64,000 nt of DNA from assembly GCA_964553795.1 (NCBI GenBank), contig CAZKMR010000001.1:62001-126000 (forward strand), given 5' to 3'. Position numbers and translations under genes: made by a program. The notes beneath the pieces were generated by a model. It did no database searches and was not told where the DNA came from. It saw nothing but the letters and a program-made list of their open reading frames with translations. Below are positions 16,967 to 26,329 of the stretch, one piece after another. How positions within the stretch are numbered: the first letter of the stretch is position 1; every line of letters begins with the position of its first letter. The DNA is from JADLHS01 sp964553795. Its GTDB lineage: Bacteria; Verrucomicrobiota; Verrucomicrobiia; Limisphaerales; JADLHS01.

Positions 16967-18517
16967 TCAACCCACGCCCATGCCGATGAGGAATTCGATG
17001 TTGCTCTTTGTCTTCTTCAGTTTGCCCAGCAGCAGTTCCATGGATTCCACGGGCGGCACGCCGGTGAGGGCGCGACGCAACAGCATGACCCGGGTGTATT
17101 CATCCGGGTGATAGAGCAATTCTTCTTTGCGCGTGCCGGAGCGTTCGATGTTGATCGAAGGGAAAATGCGGCGATCCACGAGCGAGCGGTCCAGGTGGAC
17201 TTCCATGTTGCCCGTGCCTTTGAACTCTTCAAAGATGACTTCATCCATGCGGCTCCCGGTATCCACGAGCGCGGTCGCCATGATGGTGAGCGAGCCGCCT
17301 TCCTCAATGTTACGCGCCGCGCCGAAGAAGCGTTTCGGTTTGTGCAACGCATTCGCGTCCACACCACCGGAGAGAATCTTGCCGGAGTGTGGTTGCACGG
17401 TGTTGTAAGCGCGGGCCAGACGTGTGATGGAGTCGAGCAGGATGACGACGTCGCGCTTGTGTTCGACCATGCGCTTGGCTTTTTCGATGACCATTTCGGC
17501 CACCTGCACGTGACGTTCCGGCGGTTCGTCGAACGTGGACGAAATCACTTCCGCGCCCACGCAAGTGCGTTCCATGTCGGTGACTTCTTCGGGACGTTCG
17601 TCAATCAACAGGATGAACAAATACGTCTCCGGGTTGTTCTTGAGAATCGCGTTGGCGATTTTCTGCATCAACACCGTTTTGCCCGTGCGCGGCGGGGCGA
17701 CGATCAAACCGCGGGTGCCTTTGCCGATGGGGCACACGAGGTCGAGCACGCGCATGTTCACTTCTTCAGGCGTCGTTTCGAGCAGCAAGCGCCGATTCGG
17801 GAAGAGCGGCGTGAGGTTTTCGAAATGCGTCTTGTCCTTTGCCTTGTCCGGTTCTTCGGCATCGACAGCTTCAACTTTAAGCAGCGCAAAGAATTTTTCT
17901 TTATCCTTCGGCGGACGGATCTGGCCGGCGATCAAATTGCCGGTCTGCAAATCGAAGCGCCGAATCTGCGACGGCGACACGTAAATGTCTTCCGGGCACG
18001 AGAGGTAATTGAAACTTTGCGAGCGGAGGAAGCCGTAGCCGTCGGGCAAAACTTCGAGCACGCCTTCGGAGAACAACACGCCGGCGCGTTCGGCGTTTTT
18101 CTGGAGGATGTGGAAAATGACCTCGTGCTTGCGCATCGTGCCGTAGTTTTCCACGCCCAAATCCTTGGCCATGTTGTTCAGGTCGTTCATCTGCATGCCC
18201 TGAAGTTTGGCGATGTTGAGCGAATGAACGATCTTGTCGCGCTCACCGCGGCGGCCGTAATTCTGCTGTTGCGGCGATTCGGCGGGTTGCTCGGGAACGG
18301 AAGCTTCAATCGGGCGCGTGGGCGGTTGCAGCGGCGCATCCTCGTCCACCGGTGGGGGTGGCGGCGGGGGAGACGCTTTGGGCGCCGGCGCGGGCGAAGG
18401 GTCAACGGCTTCGGGGGCGAGTTCCGGCGGCGCGGGGGGAGGGGATAAATCGAGATCTTCGCTGGGCTTGGCTTTCGGTGCTTTTGCTTTGGCCTTCTTG
18501 GTAACGGCTTTTGCCAT
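16967..18517 (-). CDS. rho: Transcription termination factor Rho
   Basis: Hexameric RNA helicase that ends transcription. Start ATG 18517 is preceded by GAGGACT. The RNA-binding domain includes LEVLPDGYGFLRS and CPEDIYVSPSQIRRF. The ATPase has the P-loop PPRTGKTVL and, further on, LLIDERPEEVTDM and LLDSITRLARAYN. At 516 aa it is ~95 residues longer than the E. coli protein; the excess is an N-terminal region of Lys/Ala then Pro/Glu-rich low complexity, likely disordered. N-terminal Rho extensions are known in other phyla and can bind RNA. Confidence 0.95.
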   Translation of the reverse strand: MAKAVTKKAKAKAPKAKPSEDLDLSPPPAPPELAPEAVDPSPAPAPKASPPPPPPPVDEDAPLQPPTRPIEASVPEQPAESPQQQNYGRRGERDKIVHSLNIAKLQGMQMNDLNNMAKDLGVENYGTMRKHEVIFHILQKNAERAGVLFSEGVLEVLPDGYGFLRSQSFNYLSCPEDIYVSPSQIRRFDLQTGNLIAGQIRPPKDKEKFFALLKVEAVDAEEPDKAKDKTHFENLTPLFPNRRLLLETTPEEVNMRVLDLVCPIGKGTRGLIVAPPRTGKTVLMQKIANAILKNNPETYLFILLIDERPEEVTDMERTCVGAEVISSTFDEPPERHVQVAEMVIEKAKRMVEHKRDVVILLDSITRLARAYNTVQPHSGKILSGGVDANALHKPKRFFGAARNIEEGGSLTIMATALVDTGSRMDEVIFEEFKGTGNMEVHLDRSLVDRRIFPSINIERSGTRKEELLYHPDEYTRVMLLRRALTGVPPVESMELLLGKLKKTKSNIEFLIGMGVG

Positions 18518-18668
18518 AAAATAGTCCTCGGTACTTAAATTTTACGTGAGCGGCAGGAGCAACCCAATTGCAACTTCCCGTCCAATCCCTGCTTGGACGA
18601 GCGAGCCCCGGATAAGTTCAAAATGGAATGGCTACCGTTCGGAGAGCGCGAGCTTCAACTTGTTGGTA

Positions 18669-20843
18669 TCAATACGGCAAGGGGAATCTCGCAGTCAGTT
18701 CGCGGACACGTTGACGCACCTTGGCGATAGCGTCAAGGTTTTTGATGTCCATCAACACTTCGCTGATCATGTCAGCGATGGCCGCCATTTCGGTCTCGTT
18801 CATGCCGCGCGTGGTGCAGGCTGGAGTGCCGAGCCGGATGCCGCTGGCCTGGAACGGAGAGCGGGTCTCAAACGGAATCGTGTTCTTGTTCGTGGTGATG
18901 CCGGCCTCGTCGAGCGCGAGCTGACATTCTTTGCCGGTCAGTCCTTTCGCGCCCACGTCCACGAGCATGAGATGGTTGTCCGTGCCACCGCTGATGAGGC
19001 GGAAGCCGTTGCGTTTCATGCCATCCGCCAAGGCGGCGGCATTGGTCACAATTTGTTGCTGATACGTTTTGAAATCCGGTTGCGCGGCTTCGTGAAAGCA
19101 AACGGCTTTGGCGGCGATGACGTGCATGAGCGGCCCGCCTTGAATGCCGGGGAACACCTGCGAATCAATTTCCTTCGCGTACTTTTCTTTGCACAAAATC
19201 AAACCACCGCGCGGGCCACGCAGGGTTTTATGCGTGGTGGTAGTAACAAAGTCAGCATGCGCCATCGGACTGGGATGCACGCCGGCGGCAACGAGACCGG
19301 CGATGTGCGCGATGTCGGCGAGCAGATACGCGCCGACTTCCCGGGCGATTTCGCCCATGCGCTTGAAATCAATGATGCGCGGATAGGCGCTGGCGCCGAC
19401 CGTGATCATCTTCGGCTTGTGTTCGCGCGCCATCCGGGCGAGTTGATCGTAATCAATGCGCTCGTCCTCTTTGCACACGCCGTAGTGGACGATTTCGAAA
19501 AACTTTCCGGAAAAATTGGCTTTGTTGCCATGAGTCAAATGGCCGCCGTGGCTCAGGTCCATGGTGAGCATGCGGTCGCCGGGTTTGAGGAACGCGAAAT
19601 AAACGGCCATGTTCGCGCCGCTGCCGGAGTGCGGCTGCACGTTGGCGTGTTCGGCGCCGAAGAGTTGTTTGGCGCGATCTATCGCCAGTTGCTCGACGGT
19701 GTCCACGTTTTCGCAGCCGCCGTACCAGCGTTTCTTGGGATAGCCTTCGGCGTATTTGTTGGTGAGCACGGAACCTTGCGCTTCCATGACCGCCGGGCTG
19801 GTAAAGTTTTCGCTGGCGATGAGTTCGATGTTTTCCTGCTGGCGCAGGCGTTCGCTTTCAATGGCGTTGGCGATTTCAGTGTCAACGCGGTTCAATCGGA
19901 GTTCAGGTGACATGGCTTTTTCTTCCATCTTGTGGACGCGCCGTTCGTGGCGGCCGCCCTCAAATTCAGTGTTCAAAAAGTTATCGAGAATCTGTTTGGC
20001 CAGATCGGCCGGGGTAAATTTCCCGGAGAGACACAGCACATTCGCATCATTGTGCTTGCGCGTCAGCAGGGCGGAGTCGGCGTCCGAAACCATCGCGGCG
20101 CGAATGCCTGGAACTTTATTCGCCGTGATGCTCATGCCGATGCCAGTGGTGCAAACCAGCAACCCGACTTCGGCCTTATGTTCGGCCACGCTGTTGGCCA
20201 CCAGCAACGCGTAATCCGGATAATCCACTGAGTCTTTGCCGTGCGTGCCGAAATCGTGAAAGGAAACGTTCCGTTCCCGCAGATACTTTTTCAGTTCTTC
20301 CTTGAGATCGAATCCGCCGTGGTCCGCACCAATCGCGACGCGCGCCGTTTGCCCGGCGGCCACGGCCTTGATGGTCTGGGTGGTTTCGCCTTGATTGATG
20401 AAGCGCAACAACGAAGCAATGCCTTGTTCGATTTGATCGCGGCAATGCAAATAAACTTCGTACGAACCGCCGATCGGATCGCTGATGTCCTTCTCGAACG
20501 GATCGAGCGTGTCGTCGAACTCGCGCAACAGGAATGTTTTTTCCGCCGCCTGCGGGTAGAGCAGGGCAATGGTGTCCACGTGGCTGTGCGTCATGCCGAG
20601 GATGTAATCGGCTTGCTTGACCATTTCGGCGGTGAGCATGCGACTGCGTTGCCGCGTAATATCTACGCCGATCTCGCGCATCGCCTGAACGGAATACGTG
20701 CTCGGGGCCTGCCCATCCACCGCGCCCAATCCTGCGGACACCGCGCGATAGTCGCTGCGGCCCTGCGTGGCGTGGCGAAAGAGCGCCTCGGCCATGGGAC
20801 TGCGGCAGATGTTACCCGTGCAAACGAACAAGAAAGTTTTCAT
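18669..20843 (-). CDS. glyA: Fusion: LMW phosphatase, RpiB and serine hydroxymethyltransferase
   Basis: One uninterrupted 724-codon frame carries three enzymes. Residues 1-150 are a low-molecular-weight protein phosphatase (loop CTGNICRS at 8-15, general-acid Asp in SDPIGG at 122). Residues 167-305 are ribose-5-phosphate isomerase B (GADHGGF, DYPDYA, Cys231 in CTTGIGMSI, KHNDANVL). Residues 311-724 are a full-length PLP-dependent glycine hydroxymethyltransferase (IELIASENF, YAEGYPKKRWYGGC, PLP lysine in TTTTHKTLRGPRGG). In Bacillus subtilis ywlE, rpiB-like ywlF and glyA are near neighbours in this order, so the fusion mirrors an operon. Internal methionines at 306 and 311 could allow separate GlyA synthesis. 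Confidence 0.9.
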   Translation of the reverse strand: MKTFLFVCTGNICRSPMAEALFRHATQGRSDYRAVSAGLGAVDGQAPSTYSVQAMREIGVDITRQRSRMLTAEMVKQADYILGMTHSHVDTIALLYPQAAEKTFLLREFDDTLDPFEKDISDPIGGSYEVYLHCRDQIEQGIASLLRFINQGETTQTIKAVAAGQTARVAIGADHGGFDLKEELKKYLRERNVSFHDFGTHGKDSVDYPDYALLVANSVAEHKAEVGLLVCTTGIGMSITANKVPGIRAAMVSDADSALLTRKHNDANVLCLSGKFTPADLAKQILDNFLNTEFEGGRHERRVHKMEEKAMSPELRLNRVDTEIANAIESERLRQQENIELIASENFTSPAVMEAQGSVLTNKYAEGYPKKRWYGGCENVDTVEQLAIDRAKQLFGAEHANVQPHSGSGANMAVYFAFLKPGDRMLTMDLSHGGHLTHGNKANFSGKFFEIVHYGVCKEDERIDYDQLARMAREHKPKMITVGASAYPRIIDFKRMGEIAREVGAYLLADIAHIAGLVAAGVHPSPMAHADFVTTTTHKTLRGPRGGLILCKEKYAKEIDSQVFPGIQGGPLMHVIAAKAVCFHEAAQPDFKTYQQQIVTNAAALADGMKRNGFRLISGGTDNHLMLVDVGAKGLTGKECQLALDEAGITTNKNTIPFETRSPFQASGIRLGTPACTTRGMNETEMAAIADMISEVLMDIKNLDAIAKVRQRVRELTARFPLPY

Positions 20844-21002
20844 TCGAGCGACGGAGAGTTTGGTTGTGTCAGCCGAATCGTCAACGGTAAATAACGGTGT
20901 CGCTGCGGCAGAGCGGGCAAAGCCGCGTTTTTGCCGCGGATAAAATCATTGCGAAAGTCCCACCCGGTCGCACGTGGCAGGGGTGGTAGTTCGGCAAAAC
21001 CA

Positions 21003-22490
21003 TCAATTGGCCGGAGCCGCGTTCGTATTTTTCCTGGCGGGTTTTTTGATGGGCCACTGAGGGGATTCGGCGCGGGCGGTTTTCAAATAGGTTTCGAACT
21101 TTGTCACAATCGCCGGGTTTTGCCTCGCCACGTTCTCCTTTTCGCCGGGATCAGCTTTAAGATTGTAAATCTCGAGCGGCTCGTCGGCCTGGGGACGAAC
21201 GGCTTTCCAATCGCCGGACCGCGCGGCTTGTTGAAAGCCGCGTTCGTGGAATTCCCAATATAGAAATTCGTGTTTGTTGGTTTGGGTTTGCCCGGTGAGC
21301 AACGGCAGGACCGAAATGCCATCAATGCTTTTAGGCGGCTGGGTCATCGCGATTTCTGCCGCCGTGGGCAGCAAATCCCAGTGCGCCCAGACGAAGTCGC
21401 TGACTTGGCCCGGTTTTACGCCCGCAGGCCAGCGGACGATCATCGGCACGCGAATGCCGCCTTCGTAGAGATCACGCTTGTAGCCGCGGAACGGGCCGCT
21501 GCTCTTGTGAAATTCCGCTTTGACGCCGCCTTCCGAGTGCGGGCCATTGTCACTGGTGAAAATGAAAACCGTGTTGGTGTCGATTTTGGATTCGACGAGC
21601 TGATCCATGATCTTGCCGATCTGGGTGTCCAGATACGTGATCATGGCGGCTTTGTTTTTCTCCGGTTGCGGCCAACGTTCGTCGGAATACGGCGCGTCGC
21701 TCGGCACCTGCATGCCGTTGCCGGTGCGCTGGCCTTCGCCGTTGTTGGCGTGGGGCAGGTTGTAATTGACGCACAGGAAAAACGACCGGTGGCGATTAAA
21801 CTGATCGGGTTTGTTGATCTTGATGAAATTCACCGCCGCGCGCGTGAACAGGTCGGGATTGTAGAGGCCGCGTTTGTTGCCGGCATTTTCCGGGAAATGC
21901 ATGCGATCATCAAAGCCGTTGTGCCCGGGGCGGGGCGGATCGTAACGCCAGAGCCATTCGGCGTAATAGTCGTGGGCCTCGCGATTGCTGAGATAACCGA
22001 AAAACTCGTCGAAGCCTTTGTTCTGCGGTGTGCCCGGCTGGCCGGGATCCGCCAAGCCCCATTTGCCAATCAGTGCGGTGCGATAACCGGCATCCTGCAG
22101 CATCTCCGCGACGGTGACTTCGTCGGTGCGTAACGTGGTGGGATTTTTGTTGCCGCGAATGTTGAGATGGCCGGTGTGTTGGCCCAGCATCAGGGCGGCG
22201 CGCGACGGCGAACAAACGGTGCTGCCGGCGTAACAATCCGTGAAGCGGATACCTTCCGCCGCGAGCTTGTCGAGGTTGGGGGTCTTGATGCGCGTGGAAC
22301 CGTAACACCCCAAGTCGCCGTAGCCGAGGTCGTCGGCAAGAATCAGCACGATGTTGGGGCGACGTGGCGCGGGCGGCGGGGAATTGTTCGTGGTGGCTTG
22401 GGCATGCGCGGATGTGCAGGCGACAATTAAGAGCGGAACGAGCAACCAGGCGACGAGGCGGCTGGTTGGTTTCGGCAAAGTGACATTCAT
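21003..22490 (-). CDS. Secreted sulfatase (arylsulfatase family)
   Basis: Formylglycine-dependent sulfatase of 495 aa. The start at 22490 begins a signal peptide (hydrophobic VAWLLVPLLIVACTS, possibly a lipobox-like LIVAC); an ATG 4 codons earlier is an alternative. Metal site RPNIVLILADDLGYGDLG follows, then CSPSR (Cys93) with the Cys-x-Pro-x-Arg modification motif, and later DNGPHSEGG. The anaerobic or aerobic Cys-modifying enzyme is not in the window. Verrucomicrobiota commonly carry many sulfatases for sulfated polysaccharides; the substrate here is unknown. Confidence 0.92.
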   Translation of the reverse strand: MNVTLPKPTSRLVAWLLVPLLIVACTSAHAQATTNNSPPPAPRRPNIVLILADDLGYGDLGCYGSTRIKTPNLDKLAAEGIRFTDCYAGSTVCSPSRAALMLGQHTGHLNIRGNKNPTTLRTDEVTVAEMLQDAGYRTALIGKWGLADPGQPGTPQNKGFDEFFGYLSNREAHDYYAEWLWRYDPPRPGHNGFDDRMHFPENAGNKRGLYNPDLFTRAAVNFIKINKPDQFNRHRSFFLCVNYNLPHANNGEGQRTGNGMQVPSDAPYSDERWPQPEKNKAAMITYLDTQIGKIMDQLVESKIDTNTVFIFTSDNGPHSEGGVKAEFHKSSGPFRGYKRDLYEGGIRVPMIVRWPAGVKPGQVSDFVWAHWDLLPTAAEIAMTQPPKSIDGISVLPLLTGQTQTNKHEFLYWEFHERGFQQAARSGDWKAVRPQADEPLEIYNLKADPGEKENVARQNPAIVTKFETYLKTARAESPQWPIKKPARKNTNAAPAN

Positions 22491-22593
22491 GTGAGATTCC
22501 ATGTTGGAAAAGGAACGCGGCGGCGTCCATTGAATTCATGGACCAGCGAATTGCCTTTCCATTCAAACGATTTCTCCCCAATCTGCCGGCCAG

Positions 22594-23310
22594 ATGTCTG
22601 AGCACGAAGAGCCAGTTTCAAGCGGTTCCAAATCCGGGGAGGAGAAATCCGCCGCCGGCAGTGGCGCCCGCCGCCGCCGGGGGCGACGCGGAGGTCGGGG
22701 GCGACGCAAGTCCCCGCGGCCAGAGGGGAAAGCGCCGGAACCGGCGCCGGCAGCCGAAACGAGCCCCGCGCCCGATACAGCCAAGGAAACTGGCGCGGCC
22801 GCACCTGAATCTACCGCGCCACCGCAACGGGAACCGCAACGGGAAGTGCAGCGCGAGCCGGAGCGCCGCGCGCCCGAACCGCGGCCCTTGGTCGAGCGCG
22901 TGCAGCAGTTGACCGAGCGCGTGACGCGCTCCGAGCCGGAACATCGCGGCTCAGCGATTCAGCAGGCCATTGACGAGGTGATGGAAATTGTCGAGGCGCT
23001 CAAACGGGCGATGGATCAGATGGAGGAAGTGTTGGAACTGATCGAAGTTGCCGAGCGCCAGAAATTGGCCGACGAACGGGAAATTGAATCGCTGCGGCGC
23101 GCGTTACGGCAGTTGACCGATCGCTCGCGCGAACAACGCGGTCATCGTGAATCTCGCGAACCGCAACGGCATCGCGAAGCGTCCCGCGAACAGCGCGAAC
23201 AGCGCGAGCCGCGGGGGCCGCGTGATTTTCGGGAGCCGCGTCCGGAAGTGGAACCTCACGACGCTCCGGAATCTACGTCCGAGCCAGGCGAACCCCCGCG
23301 CGACAGTTGA
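22594..23310 (+). CDS. Highly charged low-complexity protein with central coiled coil
   Basis: I do not recognise a family. The 238-aa protein has an Arg/Gly-rich N-terminus (RRRRGRRGGRGRR), a Pro/Ala/Glu linker, a central coiled coil (about residues 125-185: AIQQAIDEVMEIVEALKRA, then QMEEVLELIEVAERQ), and an Arg/Glu-rich tail with repeated QREQREPR-like units. No signal peptide or membrane helix. The basic and RGG-like segments suggest nucleic-acid binding, as a guess only. It is divergently placed from the sulfatase gene across a 100-bp gap. Confidence 0.72.
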   Translation: MSEHEEPVSSGSKSGEEKSAAGSGARRRRGRRGGRGRRKSPRPEGKAPEPAPAAETSPAPDTAKETGAAAPESTAPPQREPQREVQREPERRAPEPRPLVERVQQLTERVTRSEPEHRGSAIQQAIDEVMEIVEALKRAMDQMEEVLELIEVAERQKLADEREIESLRRALRQLTDRSREQRGHRESREPQRHREASREQREQREPRGPRDFREPRPEVEPHDAPESTSEPGEPPRDS

Positions 23311-23366
23311 CATCCTTGTGTGGTGGCGAGCGGGCGCAGGCGTGTGTTAGCGTCAGCTTTCGCGCC

Positions 23367-26090
23367 ATGCGTCACCTGCTTTTTTATTGGTTTTGGCTCA
23401 GCTTGCTGTGCTCGTTCGCCCCGGGGCTGGCGCAAACCCCAATCTGGTCCCAATTCGACAACTCGCCGGCCGGGACGACGCCGCGAAACGACGACATCCA
23501 TTTTGTTGATCCCTTGCACGGTTGGGCGGCGCGGGCGACCGACGGCATCTATCGCACCACCAACGGCGGCGCAATGTTCACGAAAGTGTTGTCGTCCGCC
23601 ATTCCTTACCCTGGCACGACGCTGGTGGCGCATTTTCGTTCCATCAATTTTGCTTCCCCCACGCGCGGTTGGGCCGGAAATCTCGGGCCCGGTTCGTACG
23701 ACGGCAGCGTGACGGATACGAATCTGTTGTATGAAACGTTCGATGGCGGACTGACCTGGAGTCCGGTAGCCGACATCAACGCTTCGGACATGAAAGGCTT
23801 CTGCGCGCTTCAGGTGCTCGATGCGCAACACATCTACGGGGCGGGGCGGGTGCGCGGACCGGCGCATTTTGCGCGCAGCGTCAATGGCGGCGCGAGTTGG
23901 ACCGTAACGAATCTCACAGCAGGCGGCATCATGGGCGGCATCATGGACGTGTATTTCAAAGATTCGTTGCACGGCTTTCTGGTGGGCATGGACACGAACA
24001 GTTTCGCCGGCAATTGCGCTTCTCTGTATCGCGGCACAATTTCCCGCACAACCGACGGCGGCTTGACCTGGAGTAACGTGCTGACCACATCGATTACGTG
24101 CAGTTACTTTTGGAAAATGTCCTGGCCCTCGCCCCACGTAGGTTACGTGACGTTGCAACAAAACGGTTCGCACGACACGGTGGTGTTTTACAAAACCGTG
24201 GATGGCGGTGCGAGTTGGTCGTCCAATGGCATTCCCCTGGCCATGATCGGCGCCTCATCGTTTTTCCTGCAAGGCATCGGGTTTGTGAGTGAGACGGAAG
24301 GCTGGATGGGCGGCTCGTCCACCGTCGCCGCGCCGTTCAATTTCATCCGCACCACCGATGGGGGACAGACGTGGAGTGTGGCGGGATACGACAATACGCA
24401 GAGCATCAATCGCATTCGATTTTTGAACCATTCTTTCGGCTATGCTTCCGGCCGGAAGTTACACGTTTTTCGGATTCCGCTGGCCATCGCTGCGCCGCCG
24501 ACCAATCAAACCGTGGCGGCGGGCAACGCCGCGATGTTTACCGTCGTGGCGTATGGCACGCTGCCGGTGACGTATCAATGGCGGTTCAATGGAACAAATC
24601 TTCCCGCCGCGACGAACAGCACGTTGGTTATTTCAAACGTCGGCGCTAATCACATCGGCAATTACAGCGTCGTTGTCAGTGACTACAGCGGATCACTCAC
24701 CAGTGGCATCGCCACATTGTCGGTAACTGGCGTGCCGTTACCGCCCACCGTCCTGAGCCCGCCGCAGAGCATGGATGCGATGATTGGTGACGACGTGACA
24801 TTCTCAGTCGTTGCAACGGGCAGCGAACCGATGGCCTTTCATTGGCAACGAAACGGGACGAACCTGTCAGGCTCGGTTTCCAACAACGGGTTGAACTCCA
24901 CTTACTTTATTGCGAATGCCCAAACGAACGTGGCGGGCGGTTATGCGGTCGTTTGCTCGAACGCATACGGAGTCGTCACTAGTGCTGTGGCCACATTGAC
25001 GTTCAACACGCTCTTTCGCGACGATTTCGATGCTTATACGACGCCGGTGATTCTGACTCAACCCGCGCTGACGAATGGATACTTGGTGCGTTTCAACGCG
25101 GCTGCCGGGCCGACGGATTTTCTGGCGATCTTCGGTTTCGACTATTCGATTGTTTCTTATCCTACCAGCATGATTTCCGCCCCGCGCTCGGTGGGCGGAA
25201 GCACCAAAGGACTCTTTTTGCAGGTCAACAAGGACGGCAACGGCCAGGTCGCGGCGGTGAATCTCTATCCCACGGGCGTTGCGTTTGCCGGCAACTACGC
25301 TGTGAAGTTCGATCTCTGGCTCAATTGGACCAGCCTCGGCTCATCGAGCGAACACGCGTTGATCGGCATTAATCATTCCGGTCAGGCGACGAATCGCATT
25401 GGCCTGGCGACCAGTGATGGAATCTTTGTGGCCATCAACGCGGATGGAAATGTTTCGGCGACGGCGACCGAACTGCGCGATTACGGCGTATATCACGGCG
25501 CGGGCCCGGGCAACATTCCCGTTCTGATGACCACCGGAAATGCGACCTTCGGTCCGACGCCGCCGCTCGGGTCGCAGTTCGACAGTTCCAATCCGGGATT
25601 CGTGAATCTGTTTCCGCCGCGCACGATCGTCGGTTGGGGCACGACGACCGCCGGCAGCCCGGGATTGGGTTGGGTGCGCGGCGAGATTCGGCAGATCAAC
25701 AACTTGATTACCTTTTTGCTCAACGACACCGCCGTCGCGCAATTCACCAACACGTACGGGTTCGAGGCGGGCACGATATTGATTGGTCACAGCGATAACT
25801 TCGTCAGTATCGGCAGTTTCAACTGCTTTGCCGTCTTCGACAATATTCGCGTCGAACGAATTGTGCTGACGTCCGTGGAGATTCTGCCGTCGGTCGTTCA
25901 AGCCAACGAATTTCGTTTCCAGCTTGCGACAGAAAAATACGAAACCTACACCGTGCAATGGACGACGAATTTGCTCGCGCCCACCTGGCAAACGCTCACG
26001 AATCTATTGGGCGATGGCCAACTGCAAACCGTCAGCGCGCCGTGGGACTTCGGCGTCGGCCAGAAGTATTTCCGCGTCACGCGACCGTGA
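23367..26090 (+). CDS. Secreted protein with BNR/YCF48-like repeats and Ig-like domains
   Basis: Start 23367 was chosen because it begins a signal peptide (MRHLLFYWFWLSLLCSF, cleavage near GLAQ); the frame is open 20 codons further up. Residues about 30-370 form a beta-propeller of BNR/Ycf48-type repeats (recurrent DGGLTWS, DGGASWS, DGGQTWS units). Two immunoglobulin-like domains follow (about 375-560: YQWRFNGTNLP..., FHWQRNGTNLS...), then a ~250-residue beta-rich domain. The last ~60 residues are the terminal module shared with other secreted proteins of this window, ending KYFRVTRP. 907 aa, extracellular, function unknown. Confidence 0.8.
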   Translation: MRHLLFYWFWLSLLCSFAPGLAQTPIWSQFDNSPAGTTPRNDDIHFVDPLHGWAARATDGIYRTTNGGAMFTKVLSSAIPYPGTTLVAHFRSINFASPTRGWAGNLGPGSYDGSVTDTNLLYETFDGGLTWSPVADINASDMKGFCALQVLDAQHIYGAGRVRGPAHFARSVNGGASWTVTNLTAGGIMGGIMDVYFKDSLHGFLVGMDTNSFAGNCASLYRGTISRTTDGGLTWSNVLTTSITCSYFWKMSWPSPHVGYVTLQQNGSHDTVVFYKTVDGGASWSSNGIPLAMIGASSFFLQGIGFVSETEGWMGGSSTVAAPFNFIRTTDGGQTWSVAGYDNTQSINRIRFLNHSFGYASGRKLHVFRIPLAIAAPPTNQTVAAGNAAMFTVVAYGTLPVTYQWRFNGTNLPAATNSTLVISNVGANHIGNYSVVVSDYSGSLTSGIATLSVTGVPLPPTVLSPPQSMDAMIGDDVTFSVVATGSEPMAFHWQRNGTNLSGSVSNNGLNSTYFIANAQTNVAGGYAVVCSNAYGVVTSAVATLTFNTLFRDDFDAYTTPVILTQPALTNGYLVRFNAAAGPTDFLAIFGFDYSIVSYPTSMISAPRSVGGSTKGLFLQVNKDGNGQVAAVNLYPTGVAFAGNYAVKFDLWLNWTSLGSSSEHALIGINHSGQATNRIGLATSDGIFVAINADGNVSATATELRDYGVYHGAGPGNIPVLMTTGNATFGPTPPLGSQFDSSNPGFVNLFPPRTIVGWGTTTAGSPGLGWVRGEIRQINNLITFLLNDTAVAQFTNTYGFEAGTILIGHSDNFVSIGSFNCFAVFDNIRVERIVLTSVEILPSVVQANEFRFQLATEKYETYTVQWTTNLLAPTWQTLTNLLGDGQLQTVSAPWDFGVGQKYFRVTRP

Positions 26091-26098
26091 GCGATGGC

Positions 26099-26275
26099 TC
26101 AAGGTTGTTGCTCCGTGGTGGGCAATTGCAGACTGCGCTGCATCTTGATGCGGTTGGCTTCCGCGCGAATGGACAACACCGCGATGACAATTCCCACGAT
26201 GACCGCTGCCGCGATGAACCACGGCCAGAGATAGCGCGGGGGAGCTTCGGGTGCTGGAGCGGGATCACTACTCAT
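26099..26275 (-). CDS. Small single-pass membrane protein, 58 aa
   Basis: An open frame from ATG 26275 to TGA 26099. A proline-rich N-terminus (SSDPAPAPEAPPRYLW) is followed by one strong hydrophobic helix (about residues 16-36, WPWFIAAAVIVGIVIAVLS) and a short polar tail ending LPTTEQQP. The gap between the convergent secreted-protein gene and the DCC gene is otherwise unexplained. No family recognised; the amphipathic layout and position make it more likely real than chance. Confidence 0.55.
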   Translation of the reverse strand: MSSDPAPAPEAPPRYLWPWFIAAAVIVGIVIAVLSIRAEANRIKMQRSLQLPTTEQQP

Positions 26276-26329
26276 GGCTGCTAATTATTTGCCGATTTCG
26301 GTCAAAGCACAACCGCAGAAACGGTGCGT

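Noticed and set aside
17108..18448. Long plus-strand open frame (446 codons) opposite rho
   Set aside because: It mirrors the rho coding sequence; the translation is His/Arg/Phe-rich with no fold, as expected from the opposite strand of GC-rich genes.
18546..19910. 454-codon plus-strand frame opposite the GlyA fusion
   Set aside because: Same antisense effect; GlyA motifs on the minus strand are unambiguous.
20898..20940. GCGGC/GCCGC stem followed by GTTTTT on the plus strand
   Set aside because: No plus-strand gene lies upstream that it could terminate; the stem is only 5 bp.
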